From the NCBI GenBank assembly GCA_963579025.1, contig CAUZFZ010000030.1, forward strand, positions 13,414 to 77,413: 64,000 nucleotides of DNA, in the 5' to 3' direction. Source of the stretch: CAUZFZ01 sp963579025. GTDB lineage: Bacteria; Planctomycetota; Planctomycetia; Planctomycetales; Planctomycetaceae. Below the pieces are notes generated by a model. That model searched no databases. It worked only from the letters and a program-made list of their open reading frames with translations, and was not told where the DNA came from. The position numbers were made by a program, and so were the translations under genes. The stretch's first letter is position 1. The number at the start of each line of letters is the position of its first letter. Shown piece by piece: positions 34,663-45,162 of this stretch.

Positions 34663-36888
34663 TTACCACAAACGCAGAACGCCAAGGACGTTGGAATAGT
34701 CGTCGGTCCAGACAGACAGGTCCGGGTTCCGGCGGGCTGGTTTCCAGTCGGCGTCGCGTGCCAGAGGACCGAGGTCGTCGGTGGAACGCGCCAGGACGAC
34801 GTATTCGGAGGTATGCATCTGGCTGTCCTCGGACGCGGCATCCACGATGTCGTGGCGATGGAAACAGACCAGGTCGGCCGATCGCGCCATGTTTCCAATC
34901 AACGGTTCCAGGTCCATGTACTTGTTGGAAATGTGGAACAGCAGGACTCCACCAGGTCGGAGTTTTCCCAGGTACAGGTCGAGTGCTTCACGCGTCAGCA
35001 GATGCGTGGGGATCGAATCCGAACTGAATGCGTCCAGAATGATCAGGTCGTACGCCGCTGCTGGAACCTCGCCCAGACGCATGCGCGCGTCCCCGATGAC
35101 CACTTCATGCTTCCCTCGGCAAGCGGACAGAAATGTGAAGTAACGTGCGTCCGAAGCGATCGCTGAGACGATGGGATCGATTTCAAAGAATGTGAATCGT
35201 TGCCGCGGTTCGGCGTAGGCGGCCGCGGCACCGCTGCCCAGTCCGATCACGGCCACGTCCTGAAACCGGTCGCCCAACTCGCGGAAAACGTCGCCCATGG
35301 GGCCTTCGGTCCGGTAGTACGCCAGCGGTACGGAAGCCTGGTTCGACGATGCGTGTTGAACGCCGTGGACCGTGCGACCGTGGACCAGCTTGTGATAACT
35401 GCCGGAACTCTGACCGTCGTCGCCTGTTGAGTCGCTCGATTCCACGACCACGCGGTTCACTCCGAAGAACCCGCGTGCGGCGTAGAGTTCGTCGCCGCGC
35501 TGATCTCCGGCCCACGTCGAAAAGGTGACCAGCACGATCGTGTAGCCCATGGCAAACCGCATGGGTCGCTCCTTCATCGCGAAGCACAGAATGGCCGGCA
35601 CGCAGAACACCGCCATCTGGTTCAGGGCGTCGAGTCCGGAGTCGATCGTGTTGACGATCAGCACGGTTGCAATGGCGACGGCAGCAATGCGCAGGGACCA
35701 GGCCAGATCCACACGATTCAGCCACCCGCAATCGCTGTCCCGACGAGTCGACCAGGCCCACAGGAAACAGGCTGCCGCAAGGACCAGCGGATATTCCAGG
35801 ACAGAGTTGAAGATTTGTGGTGCAACCAGCGCGTTGAACGCTCCACCCAGAACTCCACCAACACTCATCCAGAGATAAAACTCGGTCAGGTAACCGGCAT
35901 CCGGCCGGCGTCGTGCGAGTTCGCCATGACAGAACATGGTGATCACAAAGAAGGACACCAGATGAACGGGGGCCAGAATCCAGTTGAATGACTGAAGCTC
36001 CAGAAACAGCAGCGGGATCAACGGCAGCACGAAAAACGGCAACGCACTGCAGACGCGGGAATGCCAGTGCGCCAGTCGAGGTGAAAACGTGAGGATGTAC
36101 GTCAGCAGGTACAGCGCCAGCGGAATAACCCACAGCAACGGGGCCGAGGCGATGTCCGTGGTAATGAATGTCGTGACGCCGAGCATCAGGCTGGACGGCA
36201 CGAATGCCAGAGTGATCCACTGCAGCCGCGTTCTCCATCGCGGCGCATCGGCGTGTCTTTCGGCCGGGGATTCGGTCGGTTGCAGTGCAGTGTCCTCACG
36301 ACGATTGCGGCGCATGGCGATTCCGCACCCAGCCACCAGGACGAACAGACCGCAAAAACCCAGTGCCCAGAAACTCGATTGCTGATCGACCGTCAAAGAC
36401 GGCTCCAGCAGAAACGGGTAGCTCAGAAGCGCCAGAAGACTGCCTGTGTTACTGGCCGCGTATAGAAAGTAGGGGTCACTGGCCGAAGGGTGAGACGTCC
36501 GGCTGAACCAGTTCTGAAGAAGCGGAGCAGTACTTGCGACGACCAGAAACGGCAGCCCGACAACGGCGCAAAGCTCCGCCAGCAGCCAAATGTTTGTTGA
36601 ATCACTCGCGGCGGGCGCATCGCCGCTGAAGGTGATTGGCAGAACCAGGACAGGCAGCGCGAGAACCAGCAAATGCAATCGCATCTGCCAGCGCGGGCGC
36701 AGCCACCGGCTCGAAAGATGTGAATACAGATATCCGACAAGCAACTGCGCCTGAAAGAACACCATGCAGGTATTCCAGACGGAAGAGGCTCCCCCAAACC
36801 GAGGCAGGATCATCTTGCCCACCATCGGCTGAACAGAGAACAGCAGCAGAGCACTCACAAAGAGCGTGAGAGAGTAGAGACCGAGCAT
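34663..36888 (-). CDS. membrane-embedded spermidine synthase-like protein
   Basis: This 741-aa protein starts at the ATG at 36888 (AGGTGA upstream). The N-terminal about 510 residues contain twelve or more hydrophobic helices, including VQPMVGKMILPRFGGASSVWNT, which is typical of fused-type spermidine-synthase-like membrane proteins. The C-terminal 220 residues are an aminopropyltransferase-type Rossmann domain (VAVIGLGSGAAAAYA, FFEIDP, VIGDARM, YDLIILDAFSSDSIP). The catalytic Asp pair is retained in part (D in GDAR and LDAF). Whether it makes polyamines is unknown; many such fusions are uncharacterised. There is no operon partner. Confidence 0.85.
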   Translation of the reverse strand: MLGLYSLTLFVSALLLFSVQPMVGKMILPRFGGASSVWNTCMVFFQAQLLVGYLYSHLSSRWLRPRWQMRLHLLVLALPVLVLPITFSGDAPAASDSTNIWLLAELCAVVGLPFLVVASTAPLLQNWFSRTSHPSASDPYFLYAASNTGSLLALLSYPFLLEPSLTVDQQSSFWALGFCGLFVLVAGCGIAMRRNRREDTALQPTESPAERHADAPRWRTRLQWITLAFVPSSLMLGVTTFITTDIASAPLLWVIPLALYLLTYILTFSPRLAHWHSRVCSALPFFVLPLIPLLFLELQSFNWILAPVHLVSFFVITMFCHGELARRRPDAGYLTEFYLWMSVGGVLGGAFNALVAPQIFNSVLEYPLVLAAACFLWAWSTRRDSDCGWLNRVDLAWSLRIAAVAIATVLIVNTIDSGLDALNQMAVFCVPAILCFAMKERPMRFAMGYTIVLVTFSTWAGDQRGDELYAARGFFGVNRVVVESSDSTGDDGQSSGSYHKLVHGRTVHGVQHASSNQASVPLAYYRTEGPMGDVFRELGDRFQDVAVIGLGSGAAAAYAEPRQRFTFFEIDPIVSAIASDARYFTFLSACRGKHEVVIGDARMRLGEVPAAAYDLIILDAFSSDSIPTHLLTREALDLYLGKLRPGGVLLFHISNKYMDLEPLIGNMARSADLVCFHRHDIVDAASEDSQMHTSEYVVLARSTDDLGPLARDADWKPARRNPDLSVWTDDYSNVLGVLRLW

Positions 36889-37055
36889 GATTTCACCTGG
36901 CGGCACGAGCGAGGTGTCATCCGATTCATTCCCTGCGAATCGGATAACCGTCAATGCGCAGCAGCGCGCAATGGTGAATCCATCCGCCAGAAAGTTAGCT
37001 CACGAACCTGCCCGCAATGGTCGGTTTCGACGAGTTGACCAGTTGGAGAATCGCG

Positions 37056-38033
37056 TCAATCGGGGATCAGGACGATCTTGCCGGATGTATCCCGTGCCTC
37101 CAGTTGCCGATGGGCCTCGGCGGCCTGGCTGAGCGGGAGTGTCAGTCCGACATGAACCTTCAACGGACCGGCCTCGTACACATCGACAATGTGGTCCATC
37201 GCTGATCGCATCAGGAATTCGTCTTCGATCACAATGCCGACGGCGAGACCGAACACGCTGCGGTTTCCAAACAGCAGTTGATCACCCGGGATGAAGCCGG
37301 TCTCTCCCGACGCTTTGCCGAAAACGACCATGCGCCCGCCTTCGGCCCAGCAGTCGACGCAGCCAGTGGTGATCGCTCCGCCCACGGATTCCAGAATCAG
37401 ATCGGCTCCCTGACCATTGGTGGCCTGTCGAATCTGATCGGGCCAGTCGGCATCGCGGTAGCTGATTGCGCGATCGGCTCCAAACTGTGTTGCGATCTGC
37501 AATTTGTCAGATGATCCCGCGACAGCGACCACACGCGCGCCCAGCGCTTTGGCAAGTTGAATGGCACACAGACCAACGCCTCCGGCTGCGGCCGTCACGA
37601 GCACGTTATCGCCCGGCTCGGCGCGACCCATCGTGACCAGTGCGTGGTACGCCGTCTGCGGATTGACGAACAGGCCCGCCGCGTCTGCTGCCGGAATCGA
37701 CTCGGGACATGCCACTGTGAAGCGTTCTTCCACAGCGACCCGCTGGGCATAACTGCCGTGTGTCTGGCAGCGGCCGATCACGCGATCGCCAGTCTTGAAG
37801 CGAGTGACGTGTTCGCCCACGGAAACGACGCGGCCCACCAGTTCGACTCCAGGCGTAAACGGTGTCGCCGGTGCCGATGGATGCCGTCCACTGCGTCGCA
37901 TCGTGTCGACAAAGTTGACGCCGACAGCTTCTGTCTCAATCACGACCTGACCCGCAACCGATTCCGGATCCGGAAGTTCCTCCCACTGCATGACGTCCGG
38001 TGAGCCGTGTTCGTGACAAATGATTCCGTGCAC
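37056..38033 (-). CDS. zinc-independent NADPH:quinone oxidoreductase (MDR family)
   Basis: This 325-aa member of the medium-chain dehydrogenase/reductase superfamily lacks the zinc-site cysteines. The N-terminal GroES-like fold includes GVNFVDTMRRSG, and the Rossmann part has VTAAAGGVGLCAIQLAKALGA. The quinone oxidoreductase (QOR/CRYZ) subfamily reduces quinones or enones with NADPH. Length and ending (SGKIVLIPD) are full. It stands alone, divergent from the DUF1501 gene. Confidence 0.9.
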   Translation of the reverse strand: MHGIICHEHGSPDVMQWEELPDPESVAGQVVIETEAVGVNFVDTMRRSGRHPSAPATPFTPGVELVGRVVSVGEHVTRFKTGDRVIGRCQTHGSYAQRVAVEERFTVACPESIPAADAAGLFVNPQTAYHALVTMGRAEPGDNVLVTAAAGGVGLCAIQLAKALGARVVAVAGSSDKLQIATQFGADRAISYRDADWPDQIRQATNGQGADLILESVGGAITTGCVDCWAEGGRMVVFGKASGETGFIPGDQLLFGNRSVFGLAVGIVIEDEFLMRSAMDHIVDVYEAGPLKVHVGLTLPLSQAAEAHRQLEARDTSGKIVLIPD

Positions 38034-38151
38034 TGCAGGACCTTTCTCTGGATCTCAAATCGCAATCGGGTGACGATGTGTCACTCGGCCGCTCAATGCC
38101 TCTCCCTAACTCTCTCCCCTCAGCGGAGAGGGGACACTGTAAGTCATTCGC

Positions 38152-39555
38152 ATGTTAAGCATTCGTAACCGTGGTATCCGACTGTGTGACGGAGTTTCCC
38201 GTCGCGACGCGATGCGCGTTGGTGGTCTGGGAGCACTCGGTCTTTCTCTGCCGCAGCTATTGCAGGCCCGGTCGGCAAACGCCGCCAAGGGAGCAGGTCA
38301 GGCTTTTGGTCGAGCCAAATCTGTGATCCTGTTCTGGCTGGGCGGAGGACCTGCTCAGCACGAAACGTGGGATCCAAAACCCGATGCTCCCGCTGAAATC
38401 CGCGGGGAATACAGTCGCGCGATCCCATCCAAAGCGCCCGGAGTGTTTGTCGGTGAGCTGTTCGAGAAAACGTCGCTACTGACTGATCGAATCGCCGTGC
38501 TCCGCGCCGTCGTATCACGTGACAACTCGCATTCGTCGAGTGGCTATCAGATGCTGACCGGAGTGCCGCACATACCGCTCAGCCGCGAAAACGTTGTATC
38601 AAAGGCTCCCAATCTGTGGCCGTCTCTGGGAGCAATCGTACGGACGTTACGGGATGACCGCGGCGGGCTTCCGGCGGCGATCACACTGCCGAAGCACATT
38701 GCCAATGTTGGTGAGATCGTCTGGCCGGGACAGTACGCTGGATTTCTTGGGCGACAGTTCGATCCGTGGGTCTTGACCTGCGATCCGAACGATCCGAAGT
38801 TTGCGATTCCCGACCTGACTCTTCCGGAAGACACCAGCACCGGGCGTTTCTCCAGACGTCGCAGTCTGCTGGAGCAGTTCGATGTGGCGGCACGGGAACT
38901 GGATCGACAGCGTTCCGTGCAGAGTTTCAGTCAGCACACGGATCAGGCGCTCGACCTGCTGAGCGGCGGAGGTGCTCGCCGAGCGTTCGCTATCGACGAG
39001 GAATCGGACGAGGTGCGCGATCGGTACGGTCGCACGAAGTTCGGGCAGTCCGTGTTGCTGTCGCGGCGGCTGATCGAATCCGGCGTGTCGCTGGTGCAAG
39101 TCAACTGGCAGCAGATCGAGGGCAAAGAGAACCACGGCTCGTGGGACATTCACAAGGCGTATGCCCCGTGCCTGAAGGACTTTCTGATGCCGATTATGGA
39201 CCAGTCGTTCTCGGCGCTGATCGAGGACCTGGAAGAACGCGGGATGCTGGACGAAACACTGGTGGCCTGGGTGGGCGAGTTCGGTCATACGCCGAAGATC
39301 AACGGCAATGCCGGTCGCGACCACTGGGGAAGCTGTTTCTCCTGCGCACTGACCGGGGCTGGTATTCAGGGTGGAGTCGTGCATGGCCAGAGCGATGGTC
39401 ACGCGGCGTATCCCGTGAGTGGTCAGGTCGCTCCATGCGATATCGCCGCCACAATTTTCCACAGCCTGGGCTTTTCGCCCGAGACCGTCATGTATAACCA
39501 AGCGGGTCAGCCGATGCCGATCACTCGCGGTCACGTGATCGACGCCGTGCTGTAA
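38152..39555 (+). CDS. DUF1501 family Tat-exported protein
   Basis: This 467-aa paralogue of 3700-5019 has a twin-arginine signal at residues 17-40 (SRRDAMRVGGLGALGLSLP). Family motifs follow: FWLGGGPAQHETWDPKPDAP, RDNSHSSSGYQMLTG, the DRYGRTKFGQS stretch, GEFGHTPKINGNAGRDHW and a terminal HSLGF. It is exported and of unknown activity. There is no DUF1549/1553 partner adjacent. The 118-bp upstream region contains a short palindrome of CTCTCCCC/GGAGAGGGG type near 38110-38135. Confidence 0.9.
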   Translation: MLSIRNRGIRLCDGVSRRDAMRVGGLGALGLSLPQLLQARSANAAKGAGQAFGRAKSVILFWLGGGPAQHETWDPKPDAPAEIRGEYSRAIPSKAPGVFVGELFEKTSLLTDRIAVLRAVVSRDNSHSSSGYQMLTGVPHIPLSRENVVSKAPNLWPSLGAIVRTLRDDRGGLPAAITLPKHIANVGEIVWPGQYAGFLGRQFDPWVLTCDPNDPKFAIPDLTLPEDTSTGRFSRRRSLLEQFDVAARELDRQRSVQSFSQHTDQALDLLSGGGARRAFAIDEESDEVRDRYGRTKFGQSVLLSRRLIESGVSLVQVNWQQIEGKENHGSWDIHKAYAPCLKDFLMPIMDQSFSALIEDLEERGMLDETLVAWVGEFGHTPKINGNAGRDHWGSCFSCALTGAGIQGGVVHGQSDGHAAYPVSGQVAPCDIAATIFHSLGFSPETVMYNQAGQPMPITRGHVIDAVL

Positions 39556-39706
39556 CGTCATGCCTGTTCCAGCCCATTGACTCTGCCGCTTTTGCCGGCT
39601 GCGCCCGCGAAACGGTCAATTTCGTGCTGGATACAGGCGATCGTCTGGCATCTGCGGCGTCGGCGCCGAATAATCCGGGTTCTCGAAATCTTCCGGGAGC
39701 CCGCTG

Positions 39707-42052
39707 ATGAGGTTTGCTTCACGTCTGCCTGCTATCTGCCTGCTTTTGATTTGCCCGTTGTGTCTGACTCTGCGCATTCAGCCCGTCTGCGCCGAAGGCA
39801 TCCGACTGAAAAATGGGATGCTGTTCGAGGGCCGCGCAGTCCGACTGCCGGTGATCGGGAAAAACGTGCCTCCCAATGCTGGCGGCGTCACCGTTTACTC
39901 GATCACCATGATCGACACCGGGATGCAGCGTTATTACGTGCGGACTCAGGAGATCATCGGCCACGAAGAAGACTCGGACGTCGGCCGGGAGATCTTTCGC
40001 CTGCCGAACCGAGCAGGCCGCGGCGGTCGTGTGCTCGGGGCTGTTGGTGTATTTACGCGGAAACCGTTCAATGAATTCGGTCGCCGTACCGTGCGCATTG
40101 AGACCGAAAAGGGACCACTGAATGTTGACCAGGGGATCTCGCGAATCGGTCCTAAGTACATGCGAGTTGCCGCGAAGAACCTGGCCTGGGAGTTTGGGCT
40201 CGCCACGGAATCCGTACCGATTGCGTCGGTCGACAAGATGATTCGACGGGTCACGGATCAGGAAAAACCTGAAGACCGATTCGCCATTGCACGCTTCTAT
40301 CTGCAGGCCAGTCGCTATCCGCAGGCGCTGGCTGAACTGGAAGCCATCGGTGAAGCGTTTCCCGAACTGAGGGAGCGCGCGGACGATCTGGCTCTGCAGG
40401 CTCAGCAACTTCTCGCTCAACAGCTTATCGGTGAGCTGAAGCACCGTCGCGAGAGCGGTCAGCACCGGCTGGCCTACTTCAAGGCGAAGCAGTTTCCAAC
40501 GGATCGGATGAGTGCATCCATCCTGCGGCAGGTGCGCGAGTTCCTCGGTGAATACGAAGGGGCGCGCGATGAAGGCGAACTGGCTCTGGCGCTGCTCGGA
40601 GAACTGCAATCACAACTCAAGGAAGACGCACAGCGAGAGAAGGTCGATGCCATGCGCGTCGAAGTCAGCGACAAGCTGAACTATGAAACGCTCTCGCGGC
40701 TTCGTCCTTTTCTGCAACAGGCCGACGACCCGACACGCAGTGCGTCAGAGAAACTGGGTCTGGCGTATTCCGCGTGGGTGCTGGGAGCATCGGCTGCTGT
40801 CCCGACTCTCGACCGAGCCATCAATCTGTGGGCGGCCCGTTTTGAAATCATTCGGTATTTGCACACGCGAAACTCCGTCACCCGGACGCAGATTCTTGCC
40901 GATCTGACCAGCATCGAAGGCGTCGGTCCGGAAACGGTCAAGAGCCTGATCACTTTTCTGCCGCCACTCATTGACAGCGGAGGTGTGCAGCCGGGAGTTG
41001 CCACGGAAATCGTTGTGGACCAGGTCATGGCCGGAATGCCAGCGGACTCACCGGACGTGCGCTATCAGGTGCTGCTGCCGACCGAATACTCGCGGGACCG
41101 GACGTATCCCATGATCGTCGCGCTGCATTCCGTGGAACGAACTCCGCAGTTCGAACTGCAATGGTGGGGCGGAACTCGGGAGAAGCCGCTGCAGTCTCAG
41201 CGGCATGGCTACATTGTGATCGCTCCTGACTACGAGCAGCCGGGCGAAAAGACGTACAGCTACAGCCCGATGTGTCACTACCGAGTGCAGATGGCAATTC
41301 GCGATGCGCGCAAGCGGTTCAGTGTGAATTCCGACCACGTAATTCTGTCGGGGCATGGATCGGGTGGCGATGCGGCTTTCGATATCGGGTTCAGTCATCC
41401 CGACGTCTTCGCCGGCGTGATTCCGATCACCGGCGTCCTGGGCAACGTCAACATACACCTGCGCGACAATGGCCAGTATCTGCCGTGGTATATCGTTGGC
41501 GGAGAACTCGATCGCGACACGTTCGATCGCAATGCAAAGCACATCGATTACATGATGAAGAAACGGTACGACGTCCTGCTGACCGAGTACATCGGTCGCG
41601 GTTACGAGTCGTATTACAGCGAGATCCATCGGCTGTTCGAGTGGATGGACATGCAGACTCGGCTGAAGTTCCCGCAGGAGTTCAGCGTTGAGGTCGTGCG
41701 TCCCAACAACAACCGGTTTTTCTGGCTGAAGTCTCACACAATCCCGACGGGTCCACGTGTGCGGCAGGTTGGGTTGCGGGTGCCCTTGGGGCGTCCCAAG
41801 ACGATTTCGGCGAAGATCCTCTCGGGACGAATCGACTATACAATGATCTCGATCACGTCACCGAGCCGGGTACATACGATCTGGCTGGCTCCCGAGATGA
41901 TTGACTTCGACCGCCGCCTACAGGTACGTGTCGCCGGGTCACCGCGCAAGTTCAACGATTTCGTGGAAGCTTCCGTCGAGACGATTCTCGAAGACCTGCG
42001 CATTCGGGGTGACCGTCAGAAGATCTATCAGGCGAAGATCGAATTGAATTAG
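39707..42052 (+). CDS. large secreted alpha/beta hydrolase-domain protein
   Basis: This 781-aa protein has a GGGAG ribosome site and a Sec signal peptide (about residues 1-29, ending PVCAEG). Residues 30-170 contain beta-rich segments, 180-340 are helical and TPR-like, and 400-420 look like a helix-hairpin-helix (LTSIEGVGPETVKSL). Residues about 440-660 form an alpha/beta hydrolase/depolymerase-like domain with LSGHGSGGDAAFD as nucleophile elbow and a later Asp and His (EIHRLFEWM). It probably hydrolyses an extracellular ester or polymer. Closely similar exported proteins are typical of planctomycetes; the substrate is unknown. Confidence 0.75.
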   Translation: MRFASRLPAICLLLICPLCLTLRIQPVCAEGIRLKNGMLFEGRAVRLPVIGKNVPPNAGGVTVYSITMIDTGMQRYYVRTQEIIGHEEDSDVGREIFRLPNRAGRGGRVLGAVGVFTRKPFNEFGRRTVRIETEKGPLNVDQGISRIGPKYMRVAAKNLAWEFGLATESVPIASVDKMIRRVTDQEKPEDRFAIARFYLQASRYPQALAELEAIGEAFPELRERADDLALQAQQLLAQQLIGELKHRRESGQHRLAYFKAKQFPTDRMSASILRQVREFLGEYEGARDEGELALALLGELQSQLKEDAQREKVDAMRVEVSDKLNYETLSRLRPFLQQADDPTRSASEKLGLAYSAWVLGASAAVPTLDRAINLWAARFEIIRYLHTRNSVTRTQILADLTSIEGVGPETVKSLITFLPPLIDSGGVQPGVATEIVVDQVMAGMPADSPDVRYQVLLPTEYSRDRTYPMIVALHSVERTPQFELQWWGGTREKPLQSQRHGYIVIAPDYEQPGEKTYSYSPMCHYRVQMAIRDARKRFSVNSDHVILSGHGSGGDAAFDIGFSHPDVFAGVIPITGVLGNVNIHLRDNGQYLPWYIVGGELDRDTFDRNAKHIDYMMKKRYDVLLTEYIGRGYESYYSEIHRLFEWMDMQTRLKFPQEFSVEVVRPNNNRFFWLKSHTIPTGPRVRQVGLRVPLGRPKTISAKILSGRIDYTMISITSPSRVHTIWLAPEMIDFDRRLQVRVAGSPRKFNDFVEASVETILEDLRIRGDRQKIYQAKIELN

Positions 42053-42222
42053 TCCTTCGACACTTGTCGCGCTTCTGCCACCTGATGTGGCTGGGGACGC
42101 GGATCACGCAGGTTCAACGGATATTCGCTAATCCGCTTTCATCCACAGGATCAGCGTCATCCGCGTCCCCACTTCAGACTTATGAGTCTCGTTCCGGCGT
42201 CGCCGGATTATGGATCGCACTT

Positions 42223-43650
42223 ATGAATGCATCGGATCTCTGCTTCCTTTCTGCAACAGAACTCGCCCGCCGAATCCGCGATCGTGAATTGTCCGCACGC
42301 GAAGTGATGGAAGCTCACCTTGCGCAAATTGATCGGTTGAATCCAAAGGTCAACGCGATCGTCACTCTGTTGCCCGAGCAGGCGATGGAGCAGGCTGCTG
42401 CTGCCGACGAAAAACTCGCCCGTGGTGAAGACGTTGGTCCGCTGCATGGGTTACCGGTTGCTCATAAAGACCTGGTCACAACGAAGGGCATCCGAACAAC
42501 ATTCGGGTCGCCCATCTATCGCGACTTTGTCCCACAGGAAGACGCGCTGATCGTCGAACGACTGCGAGCAGCCGGGGCGATTACGATTGGCAAGACGAAT
42601 ACACCGGAATTCGGTGCGGGCTCGCAGACGTTCAACGAAGTCTTCGGGGCGACACTCAATCCATACGACGTAACAAAGACGTGCGGCGGAAGTAGTGGCG
42701 GCGCTGCGGTGGCTCTGGCCTGCGGGATGCTTCCGATCGCTGACGGCAGTGACACAGGCGGTTCACTTCGCAACCCGGCGAACTACTGCAATGTGGTCGG
42801 GTTTCGGACGTCTCCCGGTCGAGTGCCGGTCTATCCATCCGAAGTCGGCTGGTTTCCGATTTCCGTGCAGGGACCGATGGCGCGGACGGTTGCCGATACA
42901 GCGCTGATGCTGAGCACGATCGCGGGGCCGGATCCGAAATCGCCGATCGCGATCGTCGAGCCCGGATCACGATTCGCCGAATCTCTGGACCGAGACTTCG
43001 GCGGCGTTCGTATCGCGTGGAGTTGCGACTTTGGAGATCTGCCGGTTGATCCGGCCGTCACTGCTGCGATTGACGGGCAACGTGCGGCGTTTGAGAACGA
43101 CCTCGGCTGCGAAGTCGTCGATGATCAGCCGGATTTCGCGGATGCCGACGAAGTATTCAAAGCCTGGCGCGCCTGGAAGTTCGAGCTGCGTTTCCGCGAC
43201 CTGATTCAGACGGACCGTGATCAGATCAAGGAGACCATTATCTGGAACGTCGAATCCGGACAGAAACTCTCCGGACCTGACCTGTCGCGCGCGGAGATGA
43301 AACGGACGCGACTGTATCACCGCGTGAGGCGCTTCATGGAGACGCACGAGTTTCTGATTCTGCCAGTCAGTCAGGTGCCGCCGTTCTCGATCGATCAGCC
43401 CTACATCAGCGAGATCAATGGTCAGACGCTGGACACATACATCGACTGGATGAAGTCGTGCTACTACATCTCGGCCATCGGCCTGCCGGCGATTTCCGTT
43501 CCCTGCGGTTTCACCGAGTCCGGCCTGCCGGTCGGCGTGCAGATTGTCGGTCGCCACAACGATGACTTCGGGGTTCTGCAAATTGCTCATGCGTTTGAAC
43601 AGGCCACTCAAACGTGGAAGCGCCGGCCGGACGTCGCCGGCGGCGAATGA
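42223..43650 (+). CDS. amidase (amidase signature family)
   Basis: This 475-aa enzyme of the amidase signature family starts at the ATG at 42223, where the family usually starts; the upstream 53 in-frame codons look non-coding. The Ser-cisSer-Lys triad is visible: Lys in VAHKDLV, cis-Ser in CGGSSGGAAVALA and nucleophilic Ser in GSDTGGSLRNPA. It hydrolyses a carboxamide. No GatB/GatC genes are adjacent and the C terminus is not GatA-like, so a catabolic amidase is more likely than tRNA amidotransferase. Confidence 0.92.
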   Translation: MNASDLCFLSATELARRIRDRELSAREVMEAHLAQIDRLNPKVNAIVTLLPEQAMEQAAAADEKLARGEDVGPLHGLPVAHKDLVTTKGIRTTFGSPIYRDFVPQEDALIVERLRAAGAITIGKTNTPEFGAGSQTFNEVFGATLNPYDVTKTCGGSSGGAAVALACGMLPIADGSDTGGSLRNPANYCNVVGFRTSPGRVPVYPSEVGWFPISVQGPMARTVADTALMLSTIAGPDPKSPIAIVEPGSRFAESLDRDFGGVRIAWSCDFGDLPVDPAVTAAIDGQRAAFENDLGCEVVDDQPDFADADEVFKAWRAWKFELRFRDLIQTDRDQIKETIIWNVESGQKLSGPDLSRAEMKRTRLYHRVRRFMETHEFLILPVSQVPPFSIDQPYISEINGQTLDTYIDWMKSCYYISAIGLPAISVPCGFTESGLPVGVQIVGRHNDDFGVLQIAHAFEQATQTWKRRPDVAGGE

Positions 43651-43759
43651 TTCACGCCGCAGGCATTCAGGCATCACCCGCGGAAGACCCTGTTGTTCCC
43701 GTCTTTCTCCGTTGTTCTGCAGTCGATGACATTGCGCCGCGTCTGGCTACAATGGCGGG

Positions 43760-44899
43760 ATGGCAGGCAACACATTCGGACAACTGTTTCGCATCACGAC
43801 GGCCGGCGAGAGCCACGGTCCCGGCAACGTCGTCATCATCGATGGCGTACCTCCGGGACTTCAGCTTTGCGTTGAAGACTTCACCGTGGATCTCAGTCGA
43901 CGCCGTCCCGGGCAGAGTCGAATTGTGACGCAACGCGACGAAGCCGACACTCCGGAGATTCTGTCGGGCGTATTTGATGGTCAGACGACGGGGACCAGCC
44001 TGGCCATTCTGATTCGCAACACGGACCAGCGCAGTCGTGATTACAGTGAGATCAAAGACAAGTACCGTCCGGGACACGCCGACTTTGGCTACGACGCCAA
44101 GTATGGGTTTCGTGATTATCGCGGCGGTGGACGATCCAGTGCCCGCGAGACGTCCGTACGCGTGGCCGCTGGCGTCGTCGCTAAGAAGCTGATCGCGGAA
44201 GAGTTCGGCGGGCGCGTCGTTGGCTACGTGGTTCAGGTCGGAGACATTCGAGCGACAATCGACGACCCGGAAGCGGTCACGCTCGATCAGGTCGAGACTC
44301 TTCCCGATGGGGAACCCAATATTGTCCGTTGTCCGGACGTTGAGTGTGCCGCGAGGATGGTCGAACTGATCGACGAGGTGCGGCACGAAGGCGACTCGAT
44401 TGGTGGAGCTGCGGAGATCGTTGCGTCCGGTGTGCCAGCGGGTCTTGGGGAGCCCGTCTTCGACAAGATCAAGGCTGATCTGGGCAAAGCACTGTTCAGC
44501 CTGCCGGCGGTACTTGGCGTCGAATACGGCATCGGTTTCGGTTGCGTTGGGATGCGCGGCAGTGCCAATAACGACGCTTTTATCCCCGGTGAGGGGGCAG
44601 CCGATTCGGGGGGGCCGGATATCACTACGGCGACAAACCGGCACGGCGGCATGCTGGGCGGTATTACATCCGGTCGACCGATTGTCATGCGGGCCGCTGT
44701 TAAGCCGACCAGCAGTCTTCCGATGGAGCAACCGACGGTCTCGTCGTCCGGAGAGCCGACAACGATCCGTACCAAAGGCCGGCATGACCCGTGTCTGTTG
44801 CCGCGATTTGTGCCGATGGCAGAAGCGATGGTAGCGATCGTTCTGGCCGATCACTGGCTCCGCTGGAAGTCGCAGTGTGGCGGAGCAGTCCGAGGCTGA
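43760..44899 (+). CDS. aroC: chorismate synthase
   Basis: This 379-aa FMN-dependent enzyme converts 5-enolpyruvylshikimate-3-phosphate to chorismate, the last shikimate step. Conserved blocks are all present: GNTFGQLFRITTAGESHG, RRRPGQSR, KYRPGHADFGYDAKYG, the GGGRSSARET flavin/substrate region, and the later MRGSANND and GRHDPC motifs. It is full length and is the only shikimate gene in the window. Confidence 0.97.
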   Translation: MAGNTFGQLFRITTAGESHGPGNVVIIDGVPPGLQLCVEDFTVDLSRRRPGQSRIVTQRDEADTPEILSGVFDGQTTGTSLAILIRNTDQRSRDYSEIKDKYRPGHADFGYDAKYGFRDYRGGGRSSARETSVRVAAGVVAKKLIAEEFGGRVVGYVVQVGDIRATIDDPEAVTLDQVETLPDGEPNIVRCPDVECAARMVELIDEVRHEGDSIGGAAEIVASGVPAGLGEPVFDKIKADLGKALFSLPAVLGVEYGIGFGCVGMRGSANNDAFIPGEGAADSGGPDITTATNRHGGMLGGITSGRPIVMRAAVKPTSSLPMEQPTVSSSGEPTTIRTKGRHDPCLLPRFVPMAEAMVAIVLADHWLRWKSQCGGAVRG

Positions 44900-45162
44900 G
44901 TGCCGACGGGCCATGGCGGGATGTCATCGCTCGACAAGACCGTTTTCCGCACTTGTTGCTCCAACATGTCTTTCCTGTCAGGCTGGCATTTCCTGTCTGA
45001 GCATCAGGTTTTTCGGGAACGGACGGCCGGATTAACGCATCAGAATGCGATCGCCAACTGCGTTGACTCTTCCGTGTGCAACGTCAGTCCAGCGCGCCGC
45101 CGGTGGCCCATTTTTTTTTCCATGTTGCCGCAGGGAAACGGTTGAGTTTTCCCAACGTCAAT